Below are positions 46,277 through 55,703 of a stretch of DNA of 64,000 bases, piece after piece (the first letter of the stretch is position 1; every line of letters begins with the position of its first letter). A model generated the notes under the pieces. That model saw only the letters and a program-made list of their open reading frames with translations, ran no database searches and was not told the DNA's origin. A program made the translations under genes and the position numbers. The stretch comes from Methylobacterium sp. GXS13. GTDB taxonomy: Bacteria > Pseudomonadota > Alphaproteobacteria > Rhizobiales > Beijerinckiaceae. Location of the stretch: positions 1 through 64,000 of the forward strand of contig NZ_LKKO01000036.1 of assembly GCF_001455965.1 (NCBI RefSeq). The letters are read 5' to 3'.

Positions 46277-47116
46277 ATGCCGAGCCGCATCGACGCCACC
46301 TTCGCCCGCGCCCGCGCGGAGAACCGGGCCGTCCTCGTCACCTACGTGATGGCGGGCGATCCCGACCCGGAGACCTCCCTGGAGGTGCTGAAGGCGCTGC
46401 CCGGCGCCGGCGCCGACATCCTGGAATTCGGCCTGCCCTTCACCGACCCGATGGCGGACGGCCCGGCGATCCAGGCCGCGGGCCTGCGCGCCCTCAAGGC
46501 CGGCCAGGGCGTGGCCGGCACCCTCGACCTCGTGCGCCGCTTCCGCGCCGGGAACGACGGCACGCCGATCGTGCTGATGGGCTATTTCAATCCGATCCAC
46601 ACCTACGGGGTCGAGCGCTTCCTCGACGACGCGGTCGCGGCCGGGGTCGACGGGCTGATCGTGGTCGACCTGCCGCCGGAGGAGGATACCGAGCTGTGCC
46701 TGCCGGCTTTGGCCAAGGGGCTGGCCTTCATCCGGCTCGCGACGCCGACCACCGACGAGCAGCGGCTCCCGGCCGTGCTCGCGAACACCGCGGGTTTCGT
46801 CTATTACGTGTCGATCACCGGGATCACCGGCACGGCGACGCCGGATTTCGGCAAGGTGTCGGAGGCGGTCGCCCGCATCCGCCGCCACACCGATCTGCCC
46901 GTGGTGGTGGGCTTCGGGGTGAAGACCGGCGCCCATGCCACGGCGATCGCCAAGGGCGCCGACGGCGTCGTGGTCGGCTCGGCCCTGGTGGACACCCTGG
47001 TCCGTTCTCTGGATTCCGAGGGCCGGCCCCAGGCCGGCACGGTCCCGGCCGTGGCGGAGCTGGTGCGCGAACTCGCCGCCGGCGTCCGCGCGGGCGGCGT
47101 GGACCGGGCGGCCTGA
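46277..47116 (+). CDS. trpA: Tryptophan synthase alpha subunit
   Basis: A 279-residue TIM barrel with the TrpA catalytic residues: Glu in [21 protein letters not shown] and Asp in [10 protein letters not shown]. It also has [32 protein letters not shown] and [31 protein letters not shown]. It releases indole from indole-3-glycerol phosphate for the beta subunit. The ATG at 46277 gives the family N-terminus. The frame is open far upstream but opposes the HAD and glycosidase genes. trpB and trpF, normally directly upstream in Rhizobiales, are not here. accD follows after 82 bp. Confidence 0.96.
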   Translation: MPSRIDATFARARAENRAVLVTYVMAGDPDPETSLEVLKALPGAGADILEFGLPFTDPMADGPAIQAAGLRALKAGQGVAGTLDLVRRFRAGNDGTPIVLMGYFNPIHTYGVERFLDDAVAAGVDGLIVVDLPPEEDTELCLPALAKGLAFIRLATPTTDEQRLPAVLANTAGFVYYVSITGITGTATPDFGKVSEAVARIRRHTDLPVVVGFGVKTGAHATAIAKGADGVVVGSALVDTLVRSLDSEGRPQAGTVPAVAELVRELAAGVRAGGVDRAA

Positions 47117-47198
47117 ACCGTGGATCGGCGGCCGCCCTGGCGGCGGGCAGGACGGCACCTGATATCAGCGTGAGCTCGAAGCGAACGGACGCGAGTCG

Positions 47199-48095
47199 AT
47201 GGTCGAACCGATGAACTGGATCTCGGAGGTGGTGCGCCCCCGGATCAAGACCCTGTTCAAGCGCGAGACGCCGGAGAACCTCTGGGTCAAGTGCCCGGAC
47301 ACCGGCCAGATGGTGTTCCACAAGGAGGTGGAGGCCAATCACTGGGTGATCCCCGGCTCCGAGCATCACCTGAAGATGAGCGCCGCCGCGCGGCTCAAGA
47401 TGATGTTCGACGAGGGCACCTGGATCGACGTGGCGCTCCCCGAGGTCGCCGTCGATCCGCTGAAGTTCCGCGACGAGAAGCGCTACGTCGACCGCCTCAA
47501 GGAGGCCCGCGCCAAGACCGGCCTGCAGGATGCGTTCAAGATCGGCTTCGGCCGGGTCGGCGGCCTGCCGATGACGCTCGCGGCGCAGGAATTCGGCTTC
47601 ATGGCCGGCTCGCTGGGCATGGCCGCCGGCGAGGCCTTCGTGCGCGGCGCCGAAACGGCGCTTGAGAAGCGCACCCCCTACGTGCTGTTCTCGGCCTCCG
47701 GCGGCGCGCGCATGCAGGAGGGCATCCTGTCCCTGATGCAGATGCCCCGGACCACCGTGGCCGTGCGCCGGCTCAACGCCGCGCGCCTGCCCTATATCGT
47801 GGTGCTGACCAACCCGACCACCGGCGGCGTCACCGCCTCCTACGCCATGCTCGGCGACGTGCACCTGGCCGAGCCCGGCGCGTTGATCTGCTTCGCCGGG
47901 CCCCGGGTGATCGAGCAGACCATCCGGGAGAAGCTGCCGGACGGCTTCCAGAGAGCTGAATACTTGCGCGAGCACGGCATGGTCGACCAGGTCGTCCACC
48001 GGCACGCTTTGAAGGAGACGATCGCCCGGATCTGCGGCCTCCTGACCAACGCCGCCACGGCCGAGGCGCCGGGTCCCGCCCAGGCCGCGGCCTAG
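47199..48095 (+). CDS. accD: Acetyl-CoA carboxylase carboxyltransferase beta subunit
   Basis: A 298-residue carboxyltransferase: [36 protein letters not shown] at the N-terminus, then [52 protein letters not shown] and [37 protein letters not shown]. Only one of the four zinc-finger cysteines of E. coli AccD remains (WVKCPD), as in other alphaproteobacteria. With AccA it transfers CO2 to acetyl-CoA for fatty acid synthesis. The ATG at 47199 adds four residues before MNWI; the ATG at 47211 is the other candidate. Next gene: folC, 9 bp later. Confidence 0.96.
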   Translation: MVEPMNWISEVVRPRIKTLFKRETPENLWVKCPDTGQMVFHKEVEANHWVIPGSEHHLKMSAAARLKMMFDEGTWIDVALPEVAVDPLKFRDEKRYVDRLKEARAKTGLQDAFKIGFGRVGGLPMTLAAQEFGFMAGSLGMAAGEAFVRGAETALEKRTPYVLFSASGGARMQEGILSLMQMPRTTVAVRRLNAARLPYIVVLTNPTTGGVTASYAMLGDVHLAEPGALICFAGPRVIEQTIREKLPDGFQRAEYLREHGMVDQVVHRHALKETIARICGLLTNAATAEAPGPAQAAA

Positions 48096-48104
48096 CCCGC
48101 CGCC

Positions 48105-49430
48105 ATGGCCTCCTCCGACGCCCTCATGGCGCGATTCCTCGCGCTCCATCCGCGCACCATCGACCTGTCGCTGGGCCGGATCGAGCGGTTGCTGTCCCGG
48201 CTGAATCACCCCGAGCGGCGCCTGCCGCCGGTGATCCACGTGGCTGGAACCAACGGCAAGGGATCGACCATCGCGTTCATGCGGGCGATCCTCGAGGCCG
48301 GGAGCCTGGCCGCCCATGTCTATACCTCGCCCCATCTCGTCCGGTTCCACGAGCGGATCCGGCTTGGTGGAATTGGGGGCGGCCAGTTCGTGGACGAGGA
48401 CCGGCTGGCCGACGCCTTCGCGCGCTGCGAGGCCGCCAATGCCGGCGAGCCGATCACCATGTTCGAGATCACCACGGCGGCGGCCCTGCTGCTGTTCTCG
48501 GAGAGCCGGGCGGACGTGCTGCTGCTCGAGGTCGGGCTCGGCGGCCGGCTCGACGCCACCAACGTCATCGCCCAGCCGGCCTGCTCGGTCGTGACGCCGA
48601 TCGGGCGCGACCATGCCGAGTATCTCGGGGATACGGTCGAATCGGTCGCCGTCGAGAAGGCCGGGATCTTCAAGCGCGGTTGCCCGGCGGTGATCGCCGC
48701 GCAGGATTACGCCGAGGCCGACGCCGTCTTGTGCCGCCACGCCGAAGCCGTGGGCGCGACCCCGATCCTGATCGGCAACCAGGATTTCTCCGCGCACGAG
48801 GAGCGCGGCCGCATGGTCTACCAGGACGAGACCGACCTGTTCGACCTGCCCCGGCCGCGCCTCGCCGGGCGCCACCAATTGGTCAACGCCGCCACCGCGA
48901 TCACGGCTTTGCGGGCGGCAGGCTTCGGCGATATCGGCAATGCCGCCCTGGAGCGCGGCCTCACCGAGGTCGATTGGCCCGGCCGGCTCCAGCGGCTCGG
49001 CCGCGGGCGGCTTGCCGCGCAGCTCGATCCCGGCGCCGAGCTGTGGCTCGACGGCGGCCACAACATCGACGGTGGCCGGATCCTCGCCGCCGCCATGGCC
49101 GATCTCGGCGAGCGCAGCGACGTGCCGCTGGTGCTGATCGTCGGGCTGCTGAGCACGAAGGACGCCGACGGCTTCCTGCGCAACTTCGTCGGCCTGGCCC
49201 GGGCGCTGATCGCGGTCCCGATCACGACCTCGATGGCGGCACGGCCGGCCGAGGAGGTGGCGCGGATCGGTGAAGGCGTCGGCTTGTCGACCCGAACGGC
49301 GCCGAGCGTCGAGGCTGCGCTGGAGCAGGTGAAGGACATCGCCTTCGAGCAGCCCCCGCGGATCCTGATCTGCGGCTCGCTCTACTTGGCCGGGCTGGTG
49401 CTGGCTGCCAACGACACACCGCCCGTCTAA
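48105..49430 (+). CDS. folC: Folylpolyglutamate synthase/dihydrofolate synthase
   Basis: A 441-residue Mur-ligase-like enzyme. It has the P-loop VIHVAGTNGKGSTIAFMRAIL, AAHVYTSPHLVRFHERI, LLLEVGLGGRLDATNVI and SVVTPIGRDHAEYLGDTVESVAVEKAGIFKRGCPAVIA. It also has LAGRHQLVNAATAITAL and the C-terminal LWLDGGHNIDGGRILAAAM. It adds glutamate to dihydropteroate and to tetrahydrofolates, relevant to C1 metabolism. It lies 9 bp after accD in the conserved trpA-accD-folC order. Confidence 0.96.
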   Translation: MASSDALMARFLALHPRTIDLSLGRIERLLSRLNHPERRLPPVIHVAGTNGKGSTIAFMRAILEAGSLAAHVYTSPHLVRFHERIRLGGIGGGQFVDEDRLADAFARCEAANAGEPITMFEITTAAALLLFSESRADVLLLEVGLGGRLDATNVIAQPACSVVTPIGRDHAEYLGDTVESVAVEKAGIFKRGCPAVIAAQDYAEADAVLCRHAEAVGATPILIGNQDFSAHEERGRMVYQDETDLFDLPRPRLAGRHQLVNAATAITALRAAGFGDIGNAALERGLTEVDWPGRLQRLGRGRLAAQLDPGAELWLDGGHNIDGGRILAAAMADLGERSDVPLVLIVGLLSTKDADGFLRNFVGLARALIAVPITTSMAARPAEEVARIGEGVGLSTRTAPSVEAALEQVKDIAFEQPPRILICGSLYLAGLVLAANDTPPV

Positions 49431-49584
49431 CCCGCACCTTACCTTTGTCTTTGGCGTTAGCTTTTTTCTTTCGTTTGGTTAGCGCCTCGATAATCGCCGT
49501 TGATTCGCCGCATTCGAGGGAGCGAATTGTCTCTAGCGGCCACGCTTTCCCTCCGCTGTGGCAGCGAAGCTACATCCCCGGAAG

Positions 49585-49616
49585 GCCCGATCGCCTAACT
49601 TCGGCAGCGATCGGGC
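49585..49616. other. Stem-loop in the leader of the outer-membrane protein gene
   Basis: GCCCGATCGC and GCGATCGGGC form a perfect 10-bp stem with a 12-nt loop. It ends 20 bases before the porin ATG, just upstream of its GGGGA ribosome binding site. It might be the folC terminator or an mRNA-stabilising or regulatory leader element of the porin. The rest of the 206-bp gap shows no gene. Confidence 0.6.
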
Positions 49617-49636
49617 TTGTGCTGGGGATCACAGTA

Positions 49637-50536
49637 ATGAAGACGCTTCTCACCTCTCTCGCGGCATTCACGGCGCTCACCGCCGCCGCCACCGCTGCCG
49701 ACCTGCCGCGCCGCGCTGCGCCGCCGCCGGTGTTCACCCCCGTTCCGGTGTTCACCTGGACCGGCTTCTACTTCGGTATCAACGCCGGCTACGCCTTCGA
49801 CGCCAGCGACACCGACAGCAACCGCGGCTTCGTCCAGACCGCCGGCAGCCCGGCCGTTCTCGGCGCCGGTGGCCTCGTGCCCTACCGCGCCCTGGCGCCG
49901 CTCGGCTCGTCGCTGATCTACAACCGCAACAGCCGCGAAGGCTTCTCCGGCGGTGGTCAGATCGGCTACAACTACCAGTTCACCCCGGGCTCGGGCGTCG
50001 TGATCGGCTTCGAGGCCGACGCGCAGTACCTCGATTTCGGTGGCCGTCCGCGCTACGCCACGAACGCCGCCGCGATCAACCCGGGCTTCATCCCGGTCAA
50101 CGGCACCCTGAACACGCTGGACTTCTTCGGCACCGTGCGCGGCCGTCTCGGCTACGCCTTTGACAAGACCCTCGTGTACGCCACCGGCGGTTTCGCTTAC
50201 GCCACCGGCGACCAGGGCACCCAGGGCGTCGCCTTCCAGAACTTCGCTGGCCGTCGCGACGACTTCAAGACCGGCTACACCGTCGGCGGCGGCGCCGAGT
50301 TCGCGCTCCCCACCGACTCGTTCCTGAACTTCTTCCGCTCGTCGGCCGTGACGTTCAAGGTCGAAGGTCTGTACGTGAGCCTGGACCGCAACCGCACCGG
50401 CCTGCCGCTGGTCGGCGCTGCCCTCAACACCGGCGCCGTCCTGCCGGTCTACGCCGTCACCGGCAACACCAGCCGCAACACGAACGACTTCGCCGTCGTC
50501 CGCGCCGGCCTGAACTACAAGTTCGGCTCGTACTAA
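49637..50536 (+). CDS. Outer-membrane beta-barrel protein (Omp25/31-like porin family)
   Basis: A 299-residue exported protein: signal peptide MKTLLTSLAAFTALTAAATA, proline-rich linker, then a beta barrel with WTGFYFGINAGYAFDASD, GGQIGYNYQFTPGSGVVIGFEADAQYLD, FFGTVRGRLGYAFDKTLVYATGGFAYA and a C-terminal AVVRAGLNYKFGSY ending with an aromatic residue. This is the Omp25/31 or hemin-binding porin-like family that is common in Rhizobiales. Codon use is strongly biased to C-ending codons, as in highly expressed genes, and two terminators follow. GGGGA lies 8 bp before the ATG. Confidence 0.9.
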   Translation: MKTLLTSLAAFTALTAAATAADLPRRAAPPPVFTPVPVFTWTGFYFGINAGYAFDASDTDSNRGFVQTAGSPAVLGAGGLVPYRALAPLGSSLIYNRNSREGFSGGGQIGYNYQFTPGSGVVIGFEADAQYLDFGGRPRYATNAAAINPGFIPVNGTLNTLDFFGTVRGRLGYAFDKTLVYATGGFAYATGDQGTQGVAFQNFAGRRDDFKTGYTVGGGAEFALPTDSFLNFFRSSAVTFKVEGLYVSLDRNRTGLPLVGAALNTGAVLPVYAVTGNTSRNTNDFAVVRAGLNYKFGSY

Positions 50537-50548
50537 GACCGAACGATC

Positions 50549-50573
50549 GGCCCCGGGCATTGCGCCCGGGGCC
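50549..50573 (+). terminator. First hairpin after the porin gene
   Basis: GGCCCCGGGC and GCCCGGGGCC form a perfect 10-bp stem with a 5-nt loop, 12 bp after the stop codon. No T tract follows; it probably stabilises the mRNA 3' end or supports the next terminator. Confidence 0.7.
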
Positions 50574-50597
50574 ACAGGGATTGGGTCCCGAAACCGA

Positions 50598-50630
50598 GAA
50601 AGCCCGGCCTTGCGGCCGGGCTTTCTTTTT
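50598..50630 (+). terminator. Rho-independent terminator
   Basis: GAAAGCCCGGCC, a TTGC tetraloop and GGCCGGGCTTTC are followed directly by TTTTT. This classic intrinsic terminator ends the porin transcript 62 bp after its stop. The mirrored sequence also precedes the trxA stop on the other strand, so it may serve both. Confidence 0.93.
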
Positions 50631-50655
50631 GCGTCGCGTCGAAGGCGTCAGACGC

Positions 50656-50979
50656 TTACGCGACCTGCGCGCCGATCCAGCGGGAGAGATCGCCCTTGGG
50701 GGCAGCGCCGACCTTCTGATCGACCCGCTCGCCGTTCTTGAACAGCAGCAGCGTCGGAATCGAGCGGATGCCGTACTGGGCGGCGATCTGCGGGTTCTCG
50801 TCGACGTTGACCTTGGCGATCTTCACCTTGCCCTGGAGATCGGTGGCGATCTCCTCGAGCGCCGGGCCGATCTGGCGGCAAGGGCCGCACCATTCCGCCC
50901 AGAAATCGACTACGACGGGCTCGGCGGACTTGAGAACGTCCTGCTCGAAGCTCGCGTCGGTTACTTTCACCGTCGCCAT
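50656..50979 (-). CDS. trxA: Thioredoxin
   Basis: A 107-residue thioredoxin with the WCGPC redox site ([20 protein letters not shown]), the cis-proline in [15 protein letters not shown] and [15 protein letters not shown]. It is the standard cytoplasmic TrxA that reduces ribonucleotide reductase, methionine sulfoxide reductases and others. AAGGTGA precedes the ATG. The addA gene lies upstream on the same strand, separated by 356 bp that contain a palindromic repeat. Confidence 0.96.
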   Translation of the reverse strand: MATVKVTDASFEQDVLKSAEPVVVDFWAEWCGPCRQIGPALEEIATDLQGKVKIAKVNVDENPQIAAQYGIRSIPTLLLFKNGERVDQKVGAAPKGDLSRWIGAQVA

Positions 50980-51217
50980 AACGTCACCTTTCGGAACTGG
51001 CCACCAATCGGGCGGCCTCGGACGGGCAGGGGCCCGCGCGGTTCGACCAGAATTGGCGACGGGCCGGCGCCCGGTCAAGAAGGCCGCACGCCCATGCATG
51101 GGGGCGGCTCGAAGGGCGCATCGCAATGTGCGCTGGCGCATGCGGGGCGGGGAAGGCCGTGGGAGAAGCCCCCTCCAACGGAGGAAGCCGCGTTGCGGCT
51201 TCTATCCGCGACAGCCA

Positions 51218-51327
51218 CGCCCCACCGTCCTAGCGAGCGCAGCGAAGCAACCCAGGGACACGCCAGCTTTCGAGATCGCGCGCCACACCGGGTTGCTTCG
51301 CTGCGCTCGCAAGGACGGCGTGGGGCG
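51218..51327. repeat. Interspersed palindromic (REP-like) element, copy 2
   Basis: A 110-bp element with near-perfect inverted ends: one arm starts CGCCCCACCGTCCTAGCGAG, and the other, read from the opposite strand, CGCCCCACGCCGTCCTTGCG, both continuing into GCGCAGCGAAGCAACCC. The core CCAGGGACACGCCAGC and GATCGCGCGC matches the element at 11273-11364. It fills much of the 356-bp gap between addA and trxA (50980-51335); otherwise that gap shows no gene. Confidence 0.85.
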
Positions 51328-51335
51328 GGCGCCTC

Positions 51336-54300
51336 TCAGCCCTCGATTCCCGCCTGGCCCAAAGCCGCCCGGATGTCGACGCTGCTCAGGGTCCGGATCA
51401 CCGGGCCGGAGGTCCAGATCAGCATCGGCCGAATCGTCCGGTCCGGATAGATCTGGCCCAGAAGCTCGGCATAGAGCGCGATCTGACCGGCTTCGGCGGG
51501 GGGCAGGGGCTCGTCCTCGGCCGGGGGGCGTCCGGTCTTGAAGTCGGCGATCCGGATCGTGTCGGCGGCCACGGCGAGGCGGTCGACGCGGCCCTGAACC
51601 ACCCGCTCGCTGCCGCCGGCCCGGACGCGACCCGACAGGTTCACCTCGGCCTTTGCGTCAAGGGCGAAGAGCGGCGCCAGCTCCGGATCGTCGATGAGGC
51701 GCAGCACCGAGCGGACGATGCCGTAAGTCGCCGGGCGGGGCAGGCCGGGGGCGCGGGCCCGCACGAAGGCGAGGCCGGCCGCCTCCCGGCGTTCGGGCTC
51801 GATTCGGGGCAGGTGCTGCAACAGGGAATGGATCAGGATGCCCCGGCGGCGCGCCTGGGCATCCGCCAGGCGGGGCGGCGGCACCCGCGAGCCGTCCGCG
51901 GCCTGAAGGGCACCGGACGGGTTGAGGACCGGGATCTCCGGCTCGGCCGGTACCGGGCAGCGCAGCCAGTCGGGCTCCGGCGTGCGGACCTTCGTCGCGG
52001 CCGGCGTCTCCGGGGGGCTGAACGTCTCGGCACCGTCCCGCCACAGGGTCGCGGGTCCGTAGGGCAATTCCAGGGCCTGTCCCGCGCCGAGGGTCGCCTC
52101 CAGGCCGGCCCGGATCATCCGGCACCACGCGGCTTCGCTTTCGCGTTCGTGGCCACGGAACGGCGCGACGATCAGCCGATCGGCCGCCCGGGTCATGGCC
52201 ACGTAGAGCAGACGGTTGTGCTCCTGCCGCGCCCGGGCGAGCAGTGCCGCGCGAGCCTCGCCGGTGGCGGCACAATCCTGCGTCTTCCCGCTCGACCAGA
52301 CCGGCGGCAGCACCGTACCGTTCCCCGCCAGCGGCAGCAGAGGCGGGTCGTTGCGCCCGAGCGGCTCGCAGCCATCCATGACCACCACCACCGGCGCTTC
52401 GAGGCCCTTGGCCCCGTGCACGGTCATCACCCGGACCTCGTCGCGGCCCGATTCCATGTCGCGCTTGACCGTGTGACCGGCCTCGGCGCCGACGTAGCGC
52501 GCCAGGAAACCACCGAGGGACGGCGCATCCTCCCCGGTCTCGGCCTGGGCGGCGGCGGCCAGGAAGACGTCGATGGCGTCGCCGGCCTCACCACCGAGCC
52601 GGGCGACCAGCTTCGCCCGCCCGCCCTGCGGCCCGAGGAGCCGCGCATAGAAGCCGAACGGGCCGTGGAGCCCGGCCAGGGCGATCCAGGCCTCGAGCGC
52701 CGCCAGCCCACGGATCGCCGCGGCATCGCCGGCCTCGGCGTGGCGGTGCAGGGCATCCTCCAGGGTCTCCGACAGGTCGCGGCGCGCGGCGAGCCGGATC
52801 AGATCCTCGTCGGTGAGCCCGACCAGAGGCGTCTTGAGCGCGGTGGCCAATGTCAGGTCGTCGGCCGGCAGCAGCCCGGCCCGCCCGGCGGCGACGAGAT
52901 CGGCCACCGCGATATGGGCGGAGACCTCCAGCCGATCCTGGCCGGCGACCGGGACGCCGAGACCCTTCAGGGCACGGATCACCTCCTCGAAGGCCGGCCC
53001 GCGCTTGCGCACCAGGATCAGCACGTCGCCGGGACGCCAGATCCGGCCGGTGGCATCGCCGTGGTTCGTCCAGGTCCGTACCGCCTGCGCCACCCGGCGG
53101 GCGGTGACGATCGCCGGGGCGCTGGTCTCGGGGGCGTCCACCGGCGCCGTCCAGGCATCGGGCTCCGGCGCCGGCTCCGGCTCGACGATCGGCCACAGCT
53201 CTACCGCTCCGGGGGCGCCGGGCCTGGCGCTGGCATGGACGGTCCGGCGGGCGGTGTCCTCGAAGGCCAGACCCTCGTTATGCGCGTCGAGGGCGAACAC
53301 CGCGTCGACCGCCTGGAGGACCAGGTTGGTGGAGCGGAACGACAGGGTCAGCGGCACATCCTCGAAGGTGAGGCCGGCTGCGCGCGATTCCTGAATCCAG
53401 GCCGCGCGGGTGAGCGCGAATTCCCGCGGCTCCGCGCCCTGGAACCCGTAGATCGACTGCTTCGGGTCGCCCACCGCGAAGCGGGTCCGGGTCCCGGCCC
53501 GGGCCCCCTCGCCGGCGGCGAATTCCTGGGTGATCGCCCGCAGGATCTCCCATTGTTCCGGGTTGGTATCCTGCGCCTCGTCGACCAGCACATGGTCGAT
53601 GCCGCGGTCGAGCTTGTACAGGACCCAGCCGGCCCCGACCCGGGCCAGCAGGTCGAGCGCCTTGTGGATCAGGTCGTCGAAATCCAGCGCCCCGAGCCGC
53701 GCCTTCTGCGCCTCGACCCGGCGGTGGATCTCGGCGGCGAGCTGGAACAGCGCCTGCGTCCGGGCATGGGCCCGCGCCGCGCGCAACCGGTCGAACAAGG
53801 GCTCCAGCCGGTCGCGCTCGGCGCTCAGCCTGTCCTTGACGGCCACAGGGACGCTCTTGGTGCCGAGGCTGCTGTCGGCCTTGGGCTCGTCCTTCTGGGT
53901 GAAGAACACCCCACGGTAGAGGTCGAGCGCCTCGGACCGGTCCGGCAGATCCTCCGATCGCGCCCGCTCGGCCTCGGCCGCCGCCAGCGCCTCGGCGAGC
54001 TTCTCGTCATTGGCCTTGCCGGTGCGCAACGCGCCGATCAGATCGGCCCGATCCTCGGGGCGGCAGCCCGGGGCGGCGGCGGGGATCGCGGCCTCGATCG
54101 CCTCCGCAGTCTCTTCGGCGGCAAGCCCCAAGGCGCCGTGCAAGTCTTCGAAGGACCGGTCCAATCGGGCCCGGTCGCCGATCAGACTCCGCGCGCGCAT
54201 TGCGGAGCGGATCGCCGCCCGCAGGGTGTCGCCCGTCGCCTCCGGGGTGACCCGGGCCAAAGCGGCGCTGAGCGGCGTGTCGCCGTTCGACACCGCATCG

Positions 54301-54863
54301 GCCAAAACATTGGCCATCTCGATGTCGAAGATCTCCCGGGCCTTCGTCTCGTCCAGCACCACGAAACGCGCCGGCACGTTCGCCTCGAACGGGAACATGT
54401 GCAGGAGCCGTTCGCACAGGGCGTGCAGGGTCTCGATCTTCAGGCCCCCCGGCGTCTCCACCGCCCGGGCGAACAGCCGCCGCGCCATGCGCAGACGCTC
54501 CGCATCGGCCCGCTCGCCGGTGAGTTCGGTCAGTTCCGCCCCGAGCGCGGTATCGTCCAGGGTCACCCACCGGCCGAGCAGCCGGAACACCCGGATCGCC
54601 ATGTTGGCGGCCGCCGCCTTGGTGAAGGTCAGGCACAGGATCCGGCCAGGCGGCGCCCCGTCGAGGAGCAGCCGCACCACCCGGTCGGTGAGCACCTTCG
54701 TCTTGCCGGCCCCGGCATTGGCCGAAACCCAGGCCGAGGCCCGCGGATCGGCCGCCCGGCGCTGGTTGGCCTGGGTCAGGTCGTCGACGACGAACGGTCG
54801 GGTGGCGTGAGTTCTAGAGGCTGGCGCGCTGCTCAACGGTCTCGTCCGGCTCGGCTGCGGCAT
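51336..54863 (-). CDS. addA: AddA helicase-nuclease, double-strand break repair
   Basis: A 1175-residue superfamily 1 helicase with a C-terminal nuclease. Walker A is ASAWVSANAGAGKTKVLTDRVVRLLL, motif Ia ILCLTFTKAAAANMA, motif II VLVDEAQDTNPEQW, motif III FAVGDPKQSIYGFQGAEP, then LSFRSTNLVLQAVD, motif V VRVMTVHGAKGLEAPVVVVMD and motif VI RLLYVAMTRAADRLIVA. The RecB-like nuclease motif is RIADFKTGRPP with VVQGRVDRLAV. It works with AddB to resect DNA ends for RecA. The ATG at 54863 fits the start; the longer frame opposes minC. Its usual partner addB is not next to it. Confidence 0.94.
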   Translation of the reverse strand: MPQPSRTRPLSSAPASRTHATRPFVVDDLTQANQRRAADPRASAWVSANAGAGKTKVLTDRVVRLLLDGAPPGRILCLTFTKAAAANMAIRVFRLLGRWVTLDDTALGAELTELTGERADAERLRMARRLFARAVETPGGLKIETLHALCERLLHMFPFEANVPARFVVLDETKAREIFDIEMANVLADAVSNGDTPLSAALARVTPEATGDTLRAAIRSAMRARSLIGDRARLDRSFEDLHGALGLAAEETAEAIEAAIPAAAPGCRPEDRADLIGALRTGKANDEKLAEALAAAEAERARSEDLPDRSEALDLYRGVFFTQKDEPKADSSLGTKSVPVAVKDRLSAERDRLEPLFDRLRAARAHARTQALFQLAAEIHRRVEAQKARLGALDFDDLIHKALDLLARVGAGWVLYKLDRGIDHVLVDEAQDTNPEQWEILRAITQEFAAGEGARAGTRTRFAVGDPKQSIYGFQGAEPREFALTRAAWIQESRAAGLTFEDVPLTLSFRSTNLVLQAVDAVFALDAHNEGLAFEDTARRTVHASARPGAPGAVELWPIVEPEPAPEPDAWTAPVDAPETSAPAIVTARRVAQAVRTWTNHGDATGRIWRPGDVLILVRKRGPAFEEVIRALKGLGVPVAGQDRLEVSAHIAVADLVAAGRAGLLPADDLTLATALKTPLVGLTDEDLIRLAARRDLSETLEDALHRHAEAGDAAAIRGLAALEAWIALAGLHGPFGFYARLLGPQGGRAKLVARLGGEAGDAIDVFLAAAAQAETGEDAPSLGGFLARYVGAEAGHTVKRDMESGRDEVRVMTVHGAKGLEAPVVVVMDGCEPLGRNDPPLLPLAGNGTVLPPVWSSGKTQDCAATGEARAALLARARQEHNRLLYVAMTRAADRLIVAPFRGHERESEAAWCRMIRAGLEATLGAGQALELPYGPATLWRDGAETFSPPETPAATKVRTPEPDWLRCPVPAEPEIPVLNPSGALQAADGSRVPPPRLADAQARRRGILIHSLLQHLPRIEPERREAAGLAFVRARAPGLPRPATYGIVRSVLRLIDDPELAPLFALDAKAEVNLSGRVRAGGSERVVQGRVDRLAVAADTIRIADFKTGRPPAEDEPLPPAEAGQIALYAELLGQIYPDRTIRPMLIWTSGPVIRTLSSVDIRAALGQAGIEG

Positions 54864-54947
54864 CTCTCTACAACAGAAACGCCCCTGCGGGCCGAGCAAG
54901 GCGTCACACCGGGCGTTGCGGGATTGCCCCTGGCGCGGCCGCGCCGC

Positions 54948-55703
54948 ATGGATGCAGGCATCCTCCTCGTGACACCGAAAACGCCCGTGACCCAGCCGAC
55001 ATCCGAGCCGGCGCGCCCGCCGATCCGCTTCCGCGGCCGCTCCTTCATGGCCACCGTCCTGGCCCCCGTGCCACCGGTGGCCGAGTGGTTCGGGGACTTG
55101 GATGCCCTGAACCGGCGCGCGCCCAACTTCTTCGCCGGCCGGCCGGTGATCCTCGACCTCGCCGGGCTGAAGCTCACCCGGGAGGATCTCGACGGTCTGC
55201 TCGCGGAGCTCGCCGCCCGGAGGATCGCGATCCTGGGCATCGAGGGCGCGCCGCCGTCGATCCACACCGCCGATCTGCCGCCGGCCCTGTCGGGCGGCCG
55301 CCCGGTGGGAGATATCGCGCCCCCGGACGCAGATGCGCTGCCCGAGCCGGCGCCCAAAGAGAGCGCCGTGCGCTCGCTGATTCTCGACGCGCCGGTGCGC
55401 TCGGGCCAGACCGTGCTGCATCTCGAGGGCGACGTGACCGTGCTGGGCGCCGTGGCCTCAGGCGCCGAGGTGATCGCCGGCGGCTCGATCCACGTCTACG
55501 GCGCCCTGCGCGGCCGGGCGGTGGCGGGTGCTGCCGGCAATCCGGGCGCGCGGATCTGGTGCCGCCGCTTCGAGCCGGAACTGGTAGCGATCGACGGCCT
55601 CTACCGCGCCGCCGACGACCTGGACCCGGCCTTCCGGGGTCAGGCCGTGGAGGTGCGGCTTGTGGAGGATGCGATCAAGCTGGGTCTGTTCGAGCGGGGG
55701 TGA
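54948..55703 (+). CDS. MinC-like septum-site inhibitor, paralogue 1
   Basis: A 251-residue MinC homologue. The N-terminal domain (IRFRGRSFMATVLAP to LAARRIAILGIEGAPPS) inhibits FtsZ in the family. The C-terminal beta-helix (VRSGQTVLHLEGDVTVLGAVASGAEVIAGGSIHVYGALRGRAVAG to FEPELVAIDGLYRAADDL) dimerises and binds MinD; the RSGQ loop that contacts MinD is intact. It is clearly related to the second copy at 56128 but diverged through most of the N-terminal half. It diverges from addA (84 bp) and is separated from minC-minD-minE by 424 bp, so it has its own promoter. Confidence 0.88.
   Translation: MDAGILLVTPKTPVTQPTSEPARPPIRFRGRSFMATVLAPVPPVAEWFGDLDALNRRAPNFFAGRPVILDLAGLKLTREDLDGLLAELAARRIAILGIEGAPPSIHTADLPPALSGGRPVGDIAPPDADALPEPAPKESAVRSLILDAPVRSGQTVLHLEGDVTVLGAVASGAEVIAGGSIHVYGALRGRAVAGAAGNPGARIWCRRFEPELVAIDGLYRAADDLDPAFRGQAVEVRLVEDAIKLGLFERG

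Noticed and set aside
43208..47116. A 1302-codon plus-strand open frame ending with trpA
   Set aside because: Only the last 279 codons (from 46277) are trpA. The rest is the antisense of the GH63 and HAD genes and consists of arginine/glycine-rich low-complexity sequence typical of high-GC shadow frames.
51813..54945. Very long plus-strand frame opposite addA
   Set aside because: The translation is low-complexity and unrelated to any family, whereas the minus strand gives a full AddA with every helicase motif. Only the last 252 codons, from 54948, are a real minC-like gene.
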